Source: Lagierella sp.
GTDB lineage: Bacteria; Bacillota; Clostridia; Tissierellales; Peptoniphilaceae
Assembly (NCBI RefSeq): GCF_029983815.1
Contig: NZ_JASBYU010000001.1
Span: forward strand, 194,250-258,249
Length of the DNA stretch: 64,000 nucleotides
Direction of reading: 5' to 3'
In this document: positions 44,170 to 52,496 of the stretch, piece after piece
Layout: every line of letters begins with the position of its first letter
How positions within the stretch are numbered: the stretch's first letter is position 1
Notes under the pieces: generated by a model
What the model was told of the DNA's origin: nothing
Databases searched by the model: none
The model's input: only the letters and a program-made list of their open reading frames with translations
Made by a program: the position numbers and the translations under genes

Positions 44170-44481
44170 CTAATCAATCTTAACACCAAGGGACTCTTTT
44201 ACTGACTTTAAAATAAAGTCTGGGTCCTTTAGACCGCCTTGTCCCGGTATGACAACTATCAAGGGTTTGGACTTTCTTTTCTTTCTATGCTCTACAAGTA
44301 AATCCGAAACCACTTCTGAAACCTCCTCTGTCAAGATGAGAGTTCCAATCTTTTCATCTTTTAAATATTTTTTGAATATATTTCTTAATTCTTCCTTGTC
44401 CTTACTATAGGTTCCCCTAATTCCAGCAAGTTTAAGACCTTGAACTATGCTTTCATCATTGGATATTAAAAATGAATACAT
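44170..44481 (-). CDS. atpF: V-type ATP synthase subunit F
   Basis: 103 residues, Rossmann-like small central-stalk subunit. MYSFLISNDESIVQGLKLAGIRG is the typical start (aiigd.d.v.GfrLaGi), and VIPGQGGLKDPDFILKSVKESLGVKI the typical end. Directly follows subunit K with a one-base overlap. Confidence 0.93.
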   Translation of the reverse strand: MYSFLISNDESIVQGLKLAGIRGTYSKDKEELRNIFKKYLKDEKIGTLILTEEVSEVVSDLLVEHRKKRKSKPLIVVIPGQGGLKDPDFILKSVKESLGVKID

Positions 44482-44903
44482 TATAATCTTCCCAAGATCA
44501 TGATTGAAATTACAAGACCGTAGATGGCAATACCCTCTGCAAGTCCAACGTATATCAAAGTCTTACCAAGAAGGGTATCATCTTCAGAAACAGCACCTAG
44601 TGCAGCTGAACCTACAACCCCAACGGCATATCCAGTACCTATAGTTGCAAAACCTGTAGAAAGGGCCGCCGCAAGCATTCCCAGTCCATTAGCAGATGCA
44701 TTTGCATCTGTTGCTGCAAAACTTGAGTTAGGTGATATGATAACCATCGCCATAATTAAAAGTGGAATAAAACTTAAAAGATTTACTCCTAATGCCTTTC
44801 TAATCTTATTCTTTGATTTGTCCCTATTATTCTTTAGTAGATAAACCCCTGAACCAATTGTTGTCAAAACCACCACGATCGATAAAGTTAAAATTAAATC
44901 CAT
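44481..44903 (-). CDS. atpK: V-type ATP synthase subunit K (membrane rotor ring)
   Basis: 140 residues. The C-terminal hairpin is the rotor c-type unit: a Gly-rich helix (GLGMLAAALSTGFATIGTGYAVGVVGSAALGA) and a second helix VGLAEGIAIYGLVISIMIL with ion-binding E123. The N-terminal 65 residues contain two hydrophobic segments without Gly repeats or a carboxylate, ending SPNSSFAA, which may be a cleaved targeting segment or an extra hairpin. At the position of the LPETQ motif found in Na+-type V-ATPase rings the sequence is LAEGI, so the extra Thr/Gln ligands are absent. Ion specificity is thus open, with H+ more likely from this motif. Confidence 0.9.
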   Translation of the reverse strand: MDLILTLSIVVVLTTIGSGVYLLKNNRDKSKNKIRKALGVNLLSFIPLLIMAMVIISPNSSFAATDANASANGLGMLAAALSTGFATIGTGYAVGVVGSAALGAVSEDDTLLGKTLIYVGLAEGIAIYGLVISIMILGRL

Positions 44904-44912
44904 ACTTTCCTC

Positions 44913-46838
44913 CTAAAATAAATTTTCATCCGGGATGAACTCTCTTCCATCCCCAACATAATACTTACTGAACATTTCATAGTACTCTAGTCTTAATGAT
45001 TGAATGAATACTATTAGTCCTTCCAATCCCAAAATAACTATATTTCCAATAACCGTCATCACAATAGAACCGGTTTGAGTTCCAATCATCTTTCCTATGG
45101 TTGAAAAAGCCAAGAATAAACCAACGTGGTTAATGGCGAAGGCCCCAACCCTTATAAAGGAAATAGTTCCTGAAAAAATTGAAATTATCGTTTCAATGAT
45201 AGAAAAGCTTGATTCTATAAAGTATCCATTAGGAAGTCCTACCCTTTCCTTTAAAACGAACTTTTGGAAAAGAACTTTTTTAAATATCATTACCCCAATA
45301 GATAGAACTGCAATTCCTATATATAAGAAGGAAGGTATTAACTTAAAATCTAAAACATTATAGGCTACAATTCCAAGAATTGATAGATATAATAAAAAAC
45401 CAGCTATTCCCTTCTCTCCAAAGTAAAGTTCTTCATAATTATCGCTTTTAATATAGTTAATAGCCCCTAGGGTATAACTCATGATTAAAAGAATTATCCC
45501 TAAAATTATTGCCATAATTAAAATAGTATTGATATTTTCATAGGGACTAAATAAAATCGGACTTATTATATCCTCTATTCCAAACACTGAACCATATAAA
45601 AATCCAAAGATCGTAGAACTTATTCCAAGCCTTGTGATAAGGCCACCAAAATCTCTATTGACAAATTTACTTACCAACATCCCTGCAACGGCAAAGACTA
45701 GACCTTGACCCACATCTCCAAACATAGATCCAAATAAGATCATATATGTTATTGCAAAAAACGGCGTTGGGTCAACCTCTTCATAATTAGGCGTCCCATA
45801 CATCTTTACCAAGAGCTCAAAGGGTTTAAAGATTTTATTGTTCTTTAACTTTGTTGGCGGTTTTATATTGTAGTCACCTGCTTCATGAAAAGTTATGTCT
45901 ACATTGTACTTACTCTTTAATTCATCGTATAGCCACTTGCTATCCCCTTTAGATATCCAACCTGCCAAGTAGAAGAACCTATCGGAAACCGCTAGTTGCC
46001 CCTTAGTTTCTTCAAGATTTAAATTATTATATCTATCCTTTAAGGCTTGAACTAAACCGCTTATATTAGTTTTCTTAAAAGTTTCAATATAGGATAATTC
46101 CTGATCCTTCTTAGATTTCAAATCAGAATATTCTTTGTTCAATCTCTCAAGTATTTCCGAAGGTTTCCTTTTAAAGCCTTCCGGGATTTGCATTTCATTA
46201 AAATTAAGAGAACGTAAAACCCTACTTATGTCCACTTCCATGCTACTTGGATAGATAATAAAATATACTTCCCCTTCTTTCAAAGTTCCCATATGAAAGA
46301 TTGCAGCAAAGATATTTTCATAATTTTTCTTAATCTTTAACCTATCTTCCTTGGACAAGATTCCAAATTTAAAGTTGAAGTTGTCCAATTGCATAAGTTT
46401 AGACATTGGAATATTGATATTTTCAAACATATGAAAAATGTCAGTCTCTTCTTTATTCTCTTGTAATTTAAACTCGAGGGTTCTAAGATTTTGGACAGAT
46501 TGTTCCATTTTTTTAAACTCCTCGTCAGAAATAGATTCTCCTGACAGGTTTAGGACTTTCTTTTTATTAAAATCAATTTTTAAAGAATCCGAAATATCAT
46601 CCAATCTCTTTTTCTCTTCAGATACACTAAATAAAGATTGATATTTTTTTATATAATTAAAATCTATAGCCATACTTATATTCTCACTGCTAATCGGAAA
46701 CATAAACTGACTATTGTCGATTAATTCATTTGCATCTACAATCTCAGTTGTACCAGAATCCACAATATCTTTAAGTATATTTTCCAAATCCCCCACTTGG
46801 CCAATTAGATTCATCATATACATTCTTTGAGATTTCAT
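44913..46838 (-). CDS. atpI: V-type ATP synthase subunit I (membrane stator)
   Basis: 641 residues. The cytoplasmic N-terminal half (about 1-335) is coiled-coil rich; the C-terminal half has about eight membrane helices. TPFFAITYMILFGSMFGDVGQGLVF is the family signature, and the stator Arg lies in the late helix GLIVFIQSLRLEYYEMFSKYY. Forms the ion half-channels against the K ring. Ten bases before K and overlapping subunit C by four bases. Confidence 0.96.
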   Translation of the reverse strand: MKSQRMYMMNLIGQVGDLENILKDIVDSGTTEIVDANELIDNSQFMFPISSENISMAIDFNYIKKYQSLFSVSEEKKRLDDISDSLKIDFNKKKVLNLSGESISDEEFKKMEQSVQNLRTLEFKLQENKEETDIFHMFENINIPMSKLMQLDNFNFKFGILSKEDRLKIKKNYENIFAAIFHMGTLKEGEVYFIIYPSSMEVDISRVLRSLNFNEMQIPEGFKRKPSEILERLNKEYSDLKSKKDQELSYIETFKKTNISGLVQALKDRYNNLNLEETKGQLAVSDRFFYLAGWISKGDSKWLYDELKSKYNVDITFHEAGDYNIKPPTKLKNNKIFKPFELLVKMYGTPNYEEVDPTPFFAITYMILFGSMFGDVGQGLVFAVAGMLVSKFVNRDFGGLITRLGISSTIFGFLYGSVFGIEDIISPILFSPYENINTILIMAIILGIILLIMSYTLGAINYIKSDNYEELYFGEKGIAGFLLYLSILGIVAYNVLDFKLIPSFLYIGIAVLSIGVMIFKKVLFQKFVLKERVGLPNGYFIESSFSIIETIISIFSGTISFIRVGAFAINHVGLFLAFSTIGKMIGTQTGSIVMTVIGNIVILGLEGLIVFIQSLRLEYYEMFSKYYVGDGREFIPDENLF

Positions 46839-47857
46839 TTTAACCTCCTTTCACCATTTCCAATTAAATAACCTTCCAAGGTCTCTTCTTCCATCTTAAA
46901 TTCCTTTCCCTGCATTATTACCATAATATCCTTTATTTGAAATTCGTAAATCAATATATATCCTAAAACTTTACCAATATTAAATCCATTACCCCTTAAA
47001 TAGTCATAGAATCTATCATATAAAAACCTATCCATCTCAAGACTCATATATAGATCTGTGTTTTTATTTCCACTAAACAAAAATCCATAATCCGTTTTAA
47101 AAATAGAGTCCACAAAAGAATCTAGATCCATTCTAGACAATTTCAAAAGTTCTTCTGGACCAAACTTTAGTCCTCTAAAAATGCTGTAATTATAGATTAG
47201 AGTGTCTTGAACATTATAAAACTTCTTAGCTCTATAAATCCAAACTAGGTTTTTTAAGTCGATAATAGTACCAAAAAGCTCCTTGGCCTTCTTACGACTT
47301 CCTTTATCTAATTTTTCACAGAATTTAAAGATATCAGAATAATGAAATCTATCTAGAGACATTTCCAGATAAAATAATAACTTTTCATCTTCTATCTCTT
47401 TATAATTTCTAAGATAACTGTAGTAACTTTCCTCACTAAGGGAATCAATGAAATCAATGACATTACCTTTTTCAACGACCTTCTTAAAAAAATCTGGTCT
47501 TATAACAAAACTATCCTTAGAAATATCCATGTTCTTATTGTAAATATTTCTAATTGCCTTCTTAACATCATCTATTTCATATCTGTCGATAATCAAATCC
47601 ATCAGGGTCTTGTATCTATTTCCTAAGAAATAGCCCATGGCTCTCATTTTTTGAATTAAAACTCTCTTTAGATGAACGGATAAGTAATCCAATTCTTGAA
47701 AATCTGTCGATTCTATAAACTCTTTTTTCTTTAAAAAATCCAATATCTCAGGTTGAGACATGGATAAAATTTGTTGGTAATCCTTATTAGTTAATAAATT
47801 TTTACTTAAACCAGATATTTTAGTATTAACAGCAGCGAAATCTTTAGCTCCTGCCAT
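46835..47857 (-). CDS. atpC: V-type ATP synthase subunit C
   Basis: 340 residues, mostly alpha-helical funnel that joins the rotor ring to the central stalk. The AtpC/NtpC family is recognised by YVNTKISGLSKNLL-type N-terminus (here AAVNTKISGLSKNLLT), the ..DVKKAIRNIYNK.. region, LKNLVWIYRAKKFYN and the C-terminal GKVLGYILIYEFQIKDIMVIMQGK. Overlaps its neighbours by 14 and 4 bases. Confidence 0.92.
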   Translation of the reverse strand: MAGAKDFAAVNTKISGLSKNLLTNKDYQQILSMSQPEILDFLKKKEFIESTDFQELDYLSVHLKRVLIQKMRAMGYFLGNRYKTLMDLIIDRYEIDDVKKAIRNIYNKNMDISKDSFVIRPDFFKKVVEKGNVIDFIDSLSEESYYSYLRNYKEIEDEKLLFYLEMSLDRFHYSDIFKFCEKLDKGSRKKAKELFGTIIDLKNLVWIYRAKKFYNVQDTLIYNYSIFRGLKFGPEELLKLSRMDLDSFVDSIFKTDYGFLFSGNKNTDLYMSLEMDRFLYDRFYDYLRGNGFNIGKVLGYILIYEFQIKDIMVIMQGKEFKMEEETLEGYLIGNGERRLK

Positions 47858-48176
47858 CCCTATTATCCCTTTCTAAAACCGACTTAGTAATATAATAGAT
47901 AATTCCTGGTTTTTCAAGTCGGTATCTATCCATGATAAGATTAAGTTTTTTATTTAAAACATCCTTAATCTCCTTCTTCTTGGACTTGTATTCTAAATTA
48001 GCTTGAGATTCAAAGTCATCTATTTGACTTTTTAATCTATTCTCCAGTTCAAGGTCAAAGTCGGCCCTTTTCTTCTTATAACTTCTTTGAAGTTCAGCCT
48101 CCTTGACTTTATACTCTTGATCTAGAGACGATGTTAACTCATCTAACTCCACAATTCTTTCTATAAAGCCATCCAT
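47844..48176 (-). CDS. V-type ATP synthase small coiled-coil subunit (G/H-like)
   Basis: 110 residues, highly charged and almost entirely predicted coiled coil (repeated Glu/Lys/Asp, e.g. SYKKKRADFDLELENRLKSQID), ending in VLERDNRDG. By position (first gene of a V-ATPase operon) and composition it is the peripheral-stalk partner of subunit E, called G, H or AhaH. The sequence alone would not prove the family. AGGAGG lies seven bases before the ATG. Confidence 0.8.
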   Translation of the reverse strand: MDGFIERIVELDELTSSLDQEYKVKEAELQRSYKKKRADFDLELENRLKSQIDDFESQANLEYKSKKKEIKDVLNKKLNLIMDRYRLEKPGIIYYITKSVLERDNRDGRS

Positions 48177-48213
48177 CTATTAACCTCCTCGTTGAATATA
48201 ATATACCCTTAAA

Positions 48214-48224
48214 GACATTATGTC
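48214..48224. promoter_or_regulatory. Perfect palindrome upstream of the V-ATPase operon
   Basis: GACAT-T-ATGTC, 38 bases before the first start codon. AT-rich -10-like sequences (TATATT/TATTAT on the minus strand, 48198-48205) lie just downstream of it, but a TTGAAT at 48227-48232 is too far (21 bases) for a standard promoter. Could be an operator. The rest of the gap to 48465 shows nothing clear. Confidence 0.35.
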
Positions 48225-48465
48225 ATATTCAAATCGTTTTCTTTAACCACAAATTTTATGAATATTACTTTTTCTTAATACTTTTTTATGTGATAAATCA
48301 GATTTTTATACATTGTAACAATCTAATACACCTGTCTAAACATTAATAAATCAATGTTTCTTCAATTTCTCAGAATTTTAAATTATTCATTTTTATGAGT
48401 TTATGACTAAAACGTAACAACTTAGACTTTTCGGTTACACCCTTTTTTCTTCATCTTACAAAATT

Positions 48466-48497
48466 AAAAAACCCCTCGCTCCTAATGAACGCGGGAT
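48466..48497 (-). terminator. Terminator after the DnaJ-domain gene
   Basis: On the minus strand ATCCCGC pairs with GCGaGGG (one bulged A) and is followed by GTTTTTT, 25 bases after the stop codon. Confidence 0.75.
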
Positions 48498-48521
48498 CTC
48501 TATAACACTTTGGCTAGCACA

Positions 48522-49295
48522 TTACTTATTATAATTGTTGTACCTATTTATATTTTCCTCAGACAAAAATTCATAGGCAGAATTGACCTTTTGAAACATT
48601 TCAGTTGCTTCTGGACTATCATTTATATCTGGATGGTATTTTTTTGCCATTTTTCTATAGGCGGTTTTTACTTCATAGACATTAGTATTTTCTGGCACAC
48701 CTAGAATTTTACAGCTTTCCCTATACTTTTTGTTAAAATCATCTAATGGATTTTGATAGGTACGGCCTTGAGTATTGTATCCACCGGTATTGGTTCTATA
48801 ATTTCCAGTAGTATTGTCATATCTATAATATCCTTGGCCAAAGTTTCTAAATATTTCCTCCCAAAACTCGTTTTGGGCTCTTTGTTTTTCTTGCCTTGCT
48901 CTTTCTTCAGCTTCCTTTCTTCTATTATAAGCCTCTTTAAAGTCAGAGTAGCTTTTGTAGTTTCCAGTATTGTTTATTAAATAATCCCCATAATTTCTAA
49001 GATATTCAACAGCAGAGTAGTGTATGTACTCCAAGTAATTAATAAATTTCTTACCAAGCAATGGCACTACTATAAAGAAGAATACAAGTATTAAAATTAT
49101 AGGCAAGTATATAAGTAACAACGGCAGTAAAAAAACAAAACCAGAACATGCAAGTATCCCAAATATGGCTAAAATCGACCTTCCTAAACCGGAAATAACT
49201 TCCACAACCGCTTCCATTACCTTTATTAGCCCGCCTATTAAAAAGTCCAATCCATCAGCCAAGGCAAGAATAAACTTACCCCACAATTTCTTCAT
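48522..49295 (-). CDS. Membrane-anchored DnaJ-domain protein
   Basis: 257 residues. Two or three hydrophobic segments in the first ~85 residues (ILACSGFVFLLPLLLIYLPIILILVFFFIVVPLL), then a basic/acidic linker (RRKEAEERARQEKQRAQ), an Asn/Tyr/Gly-rich stretch and, at the C-terminus (about 190-255), a J domain with the HPD motif in KKYHPDINDSPEA. Such proteins recruit Hsp70 (DnaK) to the membrane. It lacks the Gly/Phe and zinc-finger regions of classical DnaJ. A perfect TATAAT (minus strand, 49340-49345) lies about 45 bases upstream. Role at the membrane unknown. Confidence 0.85.
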   Translation of the reverse strand: MKKLWGKFILALADGLDFLIGGLIKVMEAVVEVISGLGRSILAIFGILACSGFVFLLPLLLIYLPIILILVFFFIVVPLLGKKFINYLEYIHYSAVEYLRNYGDYLINNTGNYKSYSDFKEAYNRRKEAEERARQEKQRAQNEFWEEIFRNFGQGYYRYDNTTGNYRTNTGGYNTQGRTYQNPLDDFNKKYRESCKILGVPENTNVYEVKTAYRKMAKKYHPDINDSPEATEMFQKVNSAYEFLSEENINRYNNYNK

Positions 49296-49510
49296 AAAAA
49301 AACTCCAATCTAAATAGTAATATGATACGTAACATTCAAATTATACCATTTTAAGGGCAATTTTTAAACTTAATGGCAATTTTAAGATAAAAGTTTGGGT
49401 GATATGTCAAGTAATTTTTAATTGGATTCTTAGAAAATCAGTCGTAGACATTTAAAATTAGCTAGTTTAAAATTTATATCGCTTTATTTTTAAAAAAAGC
49501 TAAAATACTG

Positions 49511-49541
49511 TTGACCTTCAACCATACTTTAAGGGTATACT
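49511..49541 (+). promoter_or_regulatory. MerR-type promoter with 19-base spacer and operator dyad
   Basis: TTGACC (-35, 49511-49516), a 19-base spacer and TATACT (-10, 49536-49541). Within the spacer CCTT and AAGG form an inverted repeat (ACCTT ... AAGGGT). The over-long 19-base spacer with a central dyad is the classical arrangement that MerR-family activators untwist. It drives the MerR gene that follows, 22 bases before its ATG. Confidence 0.85.
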
Positions 49542-49563
49542 GAAATTACAAGGAGGGGAAAAC

Positions 49564-49986
49564 ATGAATATCAAGGAAGTTTCAGAGATTTTAGGCGTAT
49601 TGCCATCCAAAATCAGATACTATGAAGACCAAGGGTTAATTGAAATACCTAGAGATGAAAATGGATACAGAAATTTTGATGAAGTAAGTTTAGAAAAGTT
49701 GAAAATAATTATTTCCCTAAAGAATTTAGAGTTTTCCTTGAAAGATATTAGGTATGCAATGGAACTACTTTCTTTACCTCCTGGAGAGGATTGTAATAAA
49801 AAATCCAGAGGTTATTGGGAAGAATTAATCTATGAAGTGGAATGTGAGCTAAAAAGTAAACTTAAGATATTGGAAACCTTAAGGGAGGTTTATGATCTAT
49901 CCACAGATCATATATCCTACGAAAAGAATAAAGATAAAATTGTAGAGATTCTAGGAGATAATAAAGAAAAAGGAAGTGACTTATGA
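49564..49986 (+). CDS. MerR-family transcriptional regulator
   Basis: 140 residues. The N-terminal winged helix-turn-helix is typical (MNIKEVSEILGVLPSKIRYYEDQGLIEIPRDENGYRNF), followed by the dimer coiled coil. The C-terminal part has one Cys (GEDCNKK) and no obvious metal-binding Cys pair, so it more likely senses a small organic effector or redox stress. AGGAGGGG lies five bases before the ATG. Overlaps the flavodoxin-like gene by four bases and should activate the shared promoter at 49511-49541. Confidence 0.92.
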   Translation: MNIKEVSEILGVLPSKIRYYEDQGLIEIPRDENGYRNFDEVSLEKLKIIISLKNLEFSLKDIRYAMELLSLPPGEDCNKKSRGYWEELIYEVECELKSKLKILETLREVYDLSTDHISYEKNKDKIVEILGDNKEKGSDL

Positions 49987-50615
49987 AAAAGCAAAAAATA
50001 TCTATAATTTATGGTGGAAATCCTGAAGGAAAATGTAGAAGAGTCTACGAATCAATTTTAAATAAATTAAAAGATGAAGACCTGTCAATTATTGATTTAA
50101 CCAAATCAACTGCCAATTTCGAATTGCCAAAGGGTTATAAATCTGAAAGGGATGAAAAAGTAATAGAGTATTCAAGGATTCTAAAGGAAAGCGATCTCTT
50201 GATATTTGTATATCCCCTTCAATGGTTTAATGTTCCAATGAAGCTTAAGGGTTTTATAGACAGTAGTCTATGGCCTAAGGAGGCATTTAGTTTCAAGGAT
50301 AAGGCCTATTTTAGAAATGGATATTTTAGAGGCAAAAAATCTATAGTAGTCTATACCCAAGGAGGAGGGGAATGGCTTCATATGCTATATATGAGGTCAG
50401 GGCTTATGGCTGTAAAGTACCCTCTTAAGATGTCTGGGGTTGATAAAGTATATTGCTATCATATAGACAATTTAAACCGTAGTGGCTTTAAAGAAGAGGA
50501 CTTTGAAAAGAAAGTTTCAGAACTTTCAGAAAAGGTTTACAAGGAACACATTAAATCCGTAGTTGATAATAGACTTAATCCAAAAGATAATTTAAGGACC
50601 ATAGTTAAAGGGTAG
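49983..50615 (+). CDS. Flavodoxin-fold NAD(P)H:quinone oxidoreductase (MdaB/YwrO/KefF-like)
   Basis: 210 residues with a flavodoxin-like fold: first strand KISIIYGGNPEGKCRRVYES with a phosphate loop, IVYPLQWFNVPMKLKGFIDSSLWPKEAF (typical PlyWf..Pa.lKgwiDrv..), GGGEWLHMLYMRSGL. These FMN/FAD enzymes reduce quinones and other electrophiles by two electrons. Overlap with merR and the terminator behind it make this a two-gene operon, so it is the likely target of that regulator: a response to quinone-like or electrophilic compounds. Confidence 0.88.
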   Translation: MKKQKISIIYGGNPEGKCRRVYESILNKLKDEDLSIIDLTKSTANFELPKGYKSERDEKVIEYSRILKESDLLIFVYPLQWFNVPMKLKGFIDSSLWPKEAFSFKDKAYFRNGYFRGKKSIVVYTQGGGEWLHMLYMRSGLMAVKYPLKMSGVDKVYCYHIDNLNRSGFKEEDFEKKVSELSEKVYKEHIKSVVDNRLNPKDNLRTIVKG

Positions 50616-50636
50616 TATCTAAATACCAATTTAGTG

Positions 50637-50669
50637 CGGCTTTCTCTATTTTTTAGGGAAAGCCGTTTT
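50637..50669 (+). terminator. Terminator after the quinone reductase gene
   Basis: CGGCTTTC and GAAAGCCG (perfect 8-bp stem, 13-base loop) followed by TTTT, 21 bases after the stop. Confidence 0.9.
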
Positions 50670-50696
50670 ATGTTATGTTTGGAATTTTTTTCTAAA

Positions 50697-50743
50697 CTAA
50701 AAAATAGTGTTACAGAAAGAATTGAATCCTGCTGTAACACTAT
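50697..50743 (-). terminator. Terminator after hydA
   Basis: On the minus strand ATAGTGTTACAG and CTGTAACACTAT form a perfect 12-bp stem with a 16-base loop, followed by TTTTT. It lies 12 bases beyond the hydA stop. Confidence 0.92.
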
Positions 50744-50754
50744 CTTATCAAATT

Positions 50755-52488
50755 TTATAATTTTGGTTTTTTCTCATAGGATGTATGAAGCAGTTCATGG
50801 GCAAGTGGACTTGCTACTCCTCCTAAGAACTCATCGTAAAGTTGTTGAACTTTTTTATTTTCATGGGATTTTCTCCTTTCTTTATTTTTATCGATGGAAT
50901 ATATCCCTTCTGCTCTTCTTCTTAGTATGGAAAGATCTCCATGATGATATGGTTGACCTCCTCCACCGATACATCCTCCTGGACAAGCCATTACTTCAAT
51001 CGCATCAAAGTCTTCTTCTCCACTATTTACTTTTTCCAATAACTTTCTGGTATTTCCAAGGCCATTGGCCACTGCAATTCTAACTTTTCTACCGTCTATG
51101 TCGACTTCTGTGGCTTTAATACCATTTAATCCTCTAAGGGCAGTAAATTCAAGTTCTCCCAGCTCTTCTCCCGTTAGTTTTTCATAGGCGGTTCTTACGG
51201 TAGCCTCAATTACTCCACCGGTAGCTCCAAAAATAGCTCCAGCACCTGTAGATTCCCCTAATGGATCGTCAAATTCTTCATCTTCAAGCTCTAAGAAGTT
51301 TATTCCAGCTTCTTTAATCATAAGTGCCAATTCCCTTGTGGTTATTACGATATCCACATCGGAGATACCATCGCTTTCAAGCTCTGGTCTTGCAGCTTCA
51401 AACTTCTTAGCAACACATGGCATAACTGAAACCACTACCATATCCTCAGGTTCTATTCCCATCTTCTTACATAGATAGGACTTTGCTACTGCACCAAACA
51501 TCTCATGAGGACTCTTGCAAGAACTTGGAATATCTATCATATCTGAAAATTGTTGTTCCATAAAGTTTACCCATCCTGGACAACAGGATGTAAGAATTGG
51601 CAATTTCCCATTTCCTTTAAGTCTTTCCATGAATTCATGGGATTCTTCCATTATAGTTAAGTCCGCTGCAAAGTTTGTATCGAATACTTTGTCAAATCCC
51701 AGCCTTCTAAGAGCATTAACCATTTTTCCCGTTACAACATTGCCTGGTTCTAGTCCAAAGGATTCTCCTAAGGCAACCCTTACTGCAGGTGCTGTCTGAA
51801 CCACTACAGTCTTTCCTGAATGAAGCAAGTCCCAAACCTTGTCCACATTAGAAACTTCAGTCAAAGCCCCCGTTGGACATACAGATAGACATTGTCCACA
51901 AAATGTACATGTGGTTTCATACATGGACCTTTCAAAGGTACTTCCAACATAGGTATTGAATCCTCTTCCAACCTCTGCTAAGGCTCCAACGGTTTGAACC
52001 TCATTACACATGGTTTCACATCTTCTACAAAGTATACATTTGTTGGGGTCTCTAACTAGGGATAGGGAATTAGCATCAATTGGCAATTCTCTTTTCTCCC
52101 CTTTATAAGGAATGTCCCTAACATTTAAGTCTCTTGCTAAGGCTTGAAGTTGGCAATCCAAGTTTTTAGCACAGGTTAAACAACTATTTGGATGATCGGA
52201 CAATAACAGTTCCACAATGGCTCTTCTTGCCTTTACCGCCTTAACACTATCCGTATTTATATTCATTCCTTCCTTTACAGGAGTTGCACAGGCAGGAAGT
52301 AATTTGCCCTTATTCAAATCCTCCACCATACATACTCTACAACTAGCCAGTTTGTTTACAAATTTTATATCATGAAGATTCAAATGGCAAAGAGTAGGTA
52401 TTTTTATTCCTATCATATTAGCAGCTTCTAATATCGTGGTGTTTTTTTCAACGGACATATCCACACCGTTAATCTTAATATTTACCAT
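50755..52488 (-). CDS. hydA: [FeFe]-hydrogenase catalytic subunit HydA
   Basis: 577 residues from the ATG at 52488, which has GGAGG five bases upstream. Order: N-terminal [2Fe-2S] ferredoxin domain (C34, C50, C53, C67), His-Cys3 [4Fe-4S] (H99, C103, C106, C112), two [4Fe-4S] sets (C151/154/157 and C204; C194/197/200 and C161), then the H-cluster domain with TSCCPGW (C302), MPCVAKK (C358) and ACPGGCIGGGGQP (C502, C506). The C-terminus carries the small-subunit-like YDEFLG...ELLHTSY tail. Makes or uses H2; with hydB and hydC beside it the partner is NAD(H), possibly with ferredoxin in bifurcation. Eight bases separate it from hydB. Confidence 0.96.
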   Translation of the reverse strand: MVNIKINGVDMSVEKNTTILEAANMIGIKIPTLCHLNLHDIKFVNKLASCRVCMVEDLNKGKLLPACATPVKEGMNINTDSVKAVKARRAIVELLLSDHPNSCLTCAKNLDCQLQALARDLNVRDIPYKGEKRELPIDANSLSLVRDPNKCILCRRCETMCNEVQTVGALAEVGRGFNTYVGSTFERSMYETTCTFCGQCLSVCPTGALTEVSNVDKVWDLLHSGKTVVVQTAPAVRVALGESFGLEPGNVVTGKMVNALRRLGFDKVFDTNFAADLTIMEESHEFMERLKGNGKLPILTSCCPGWVNFMEQQFSDMIDIPSSCKSPHEMFGAVAKSYLCKKMGIEPEDMVVVSVMPCVAKKFEAARPELESDGISDVDIVITTRELALMIKEAGINFLELEDEEFDDPLGESTGAGAIFGATGGVIEATVRTAYEKLTGEELGELEFTALRGLNGIKATEVDIDGRKVRIAVANGLGNTRKLLEKVNSGEEDFDAIEVMACPGGCIGGGGQPYHHGDLSILRRRAEGIYSIDKNKERRKSHENKKVQQLYDEFLGGVASPLAHELLHTSYEKKPKL

Positions 52489-52496
52489 TTTTCCTC

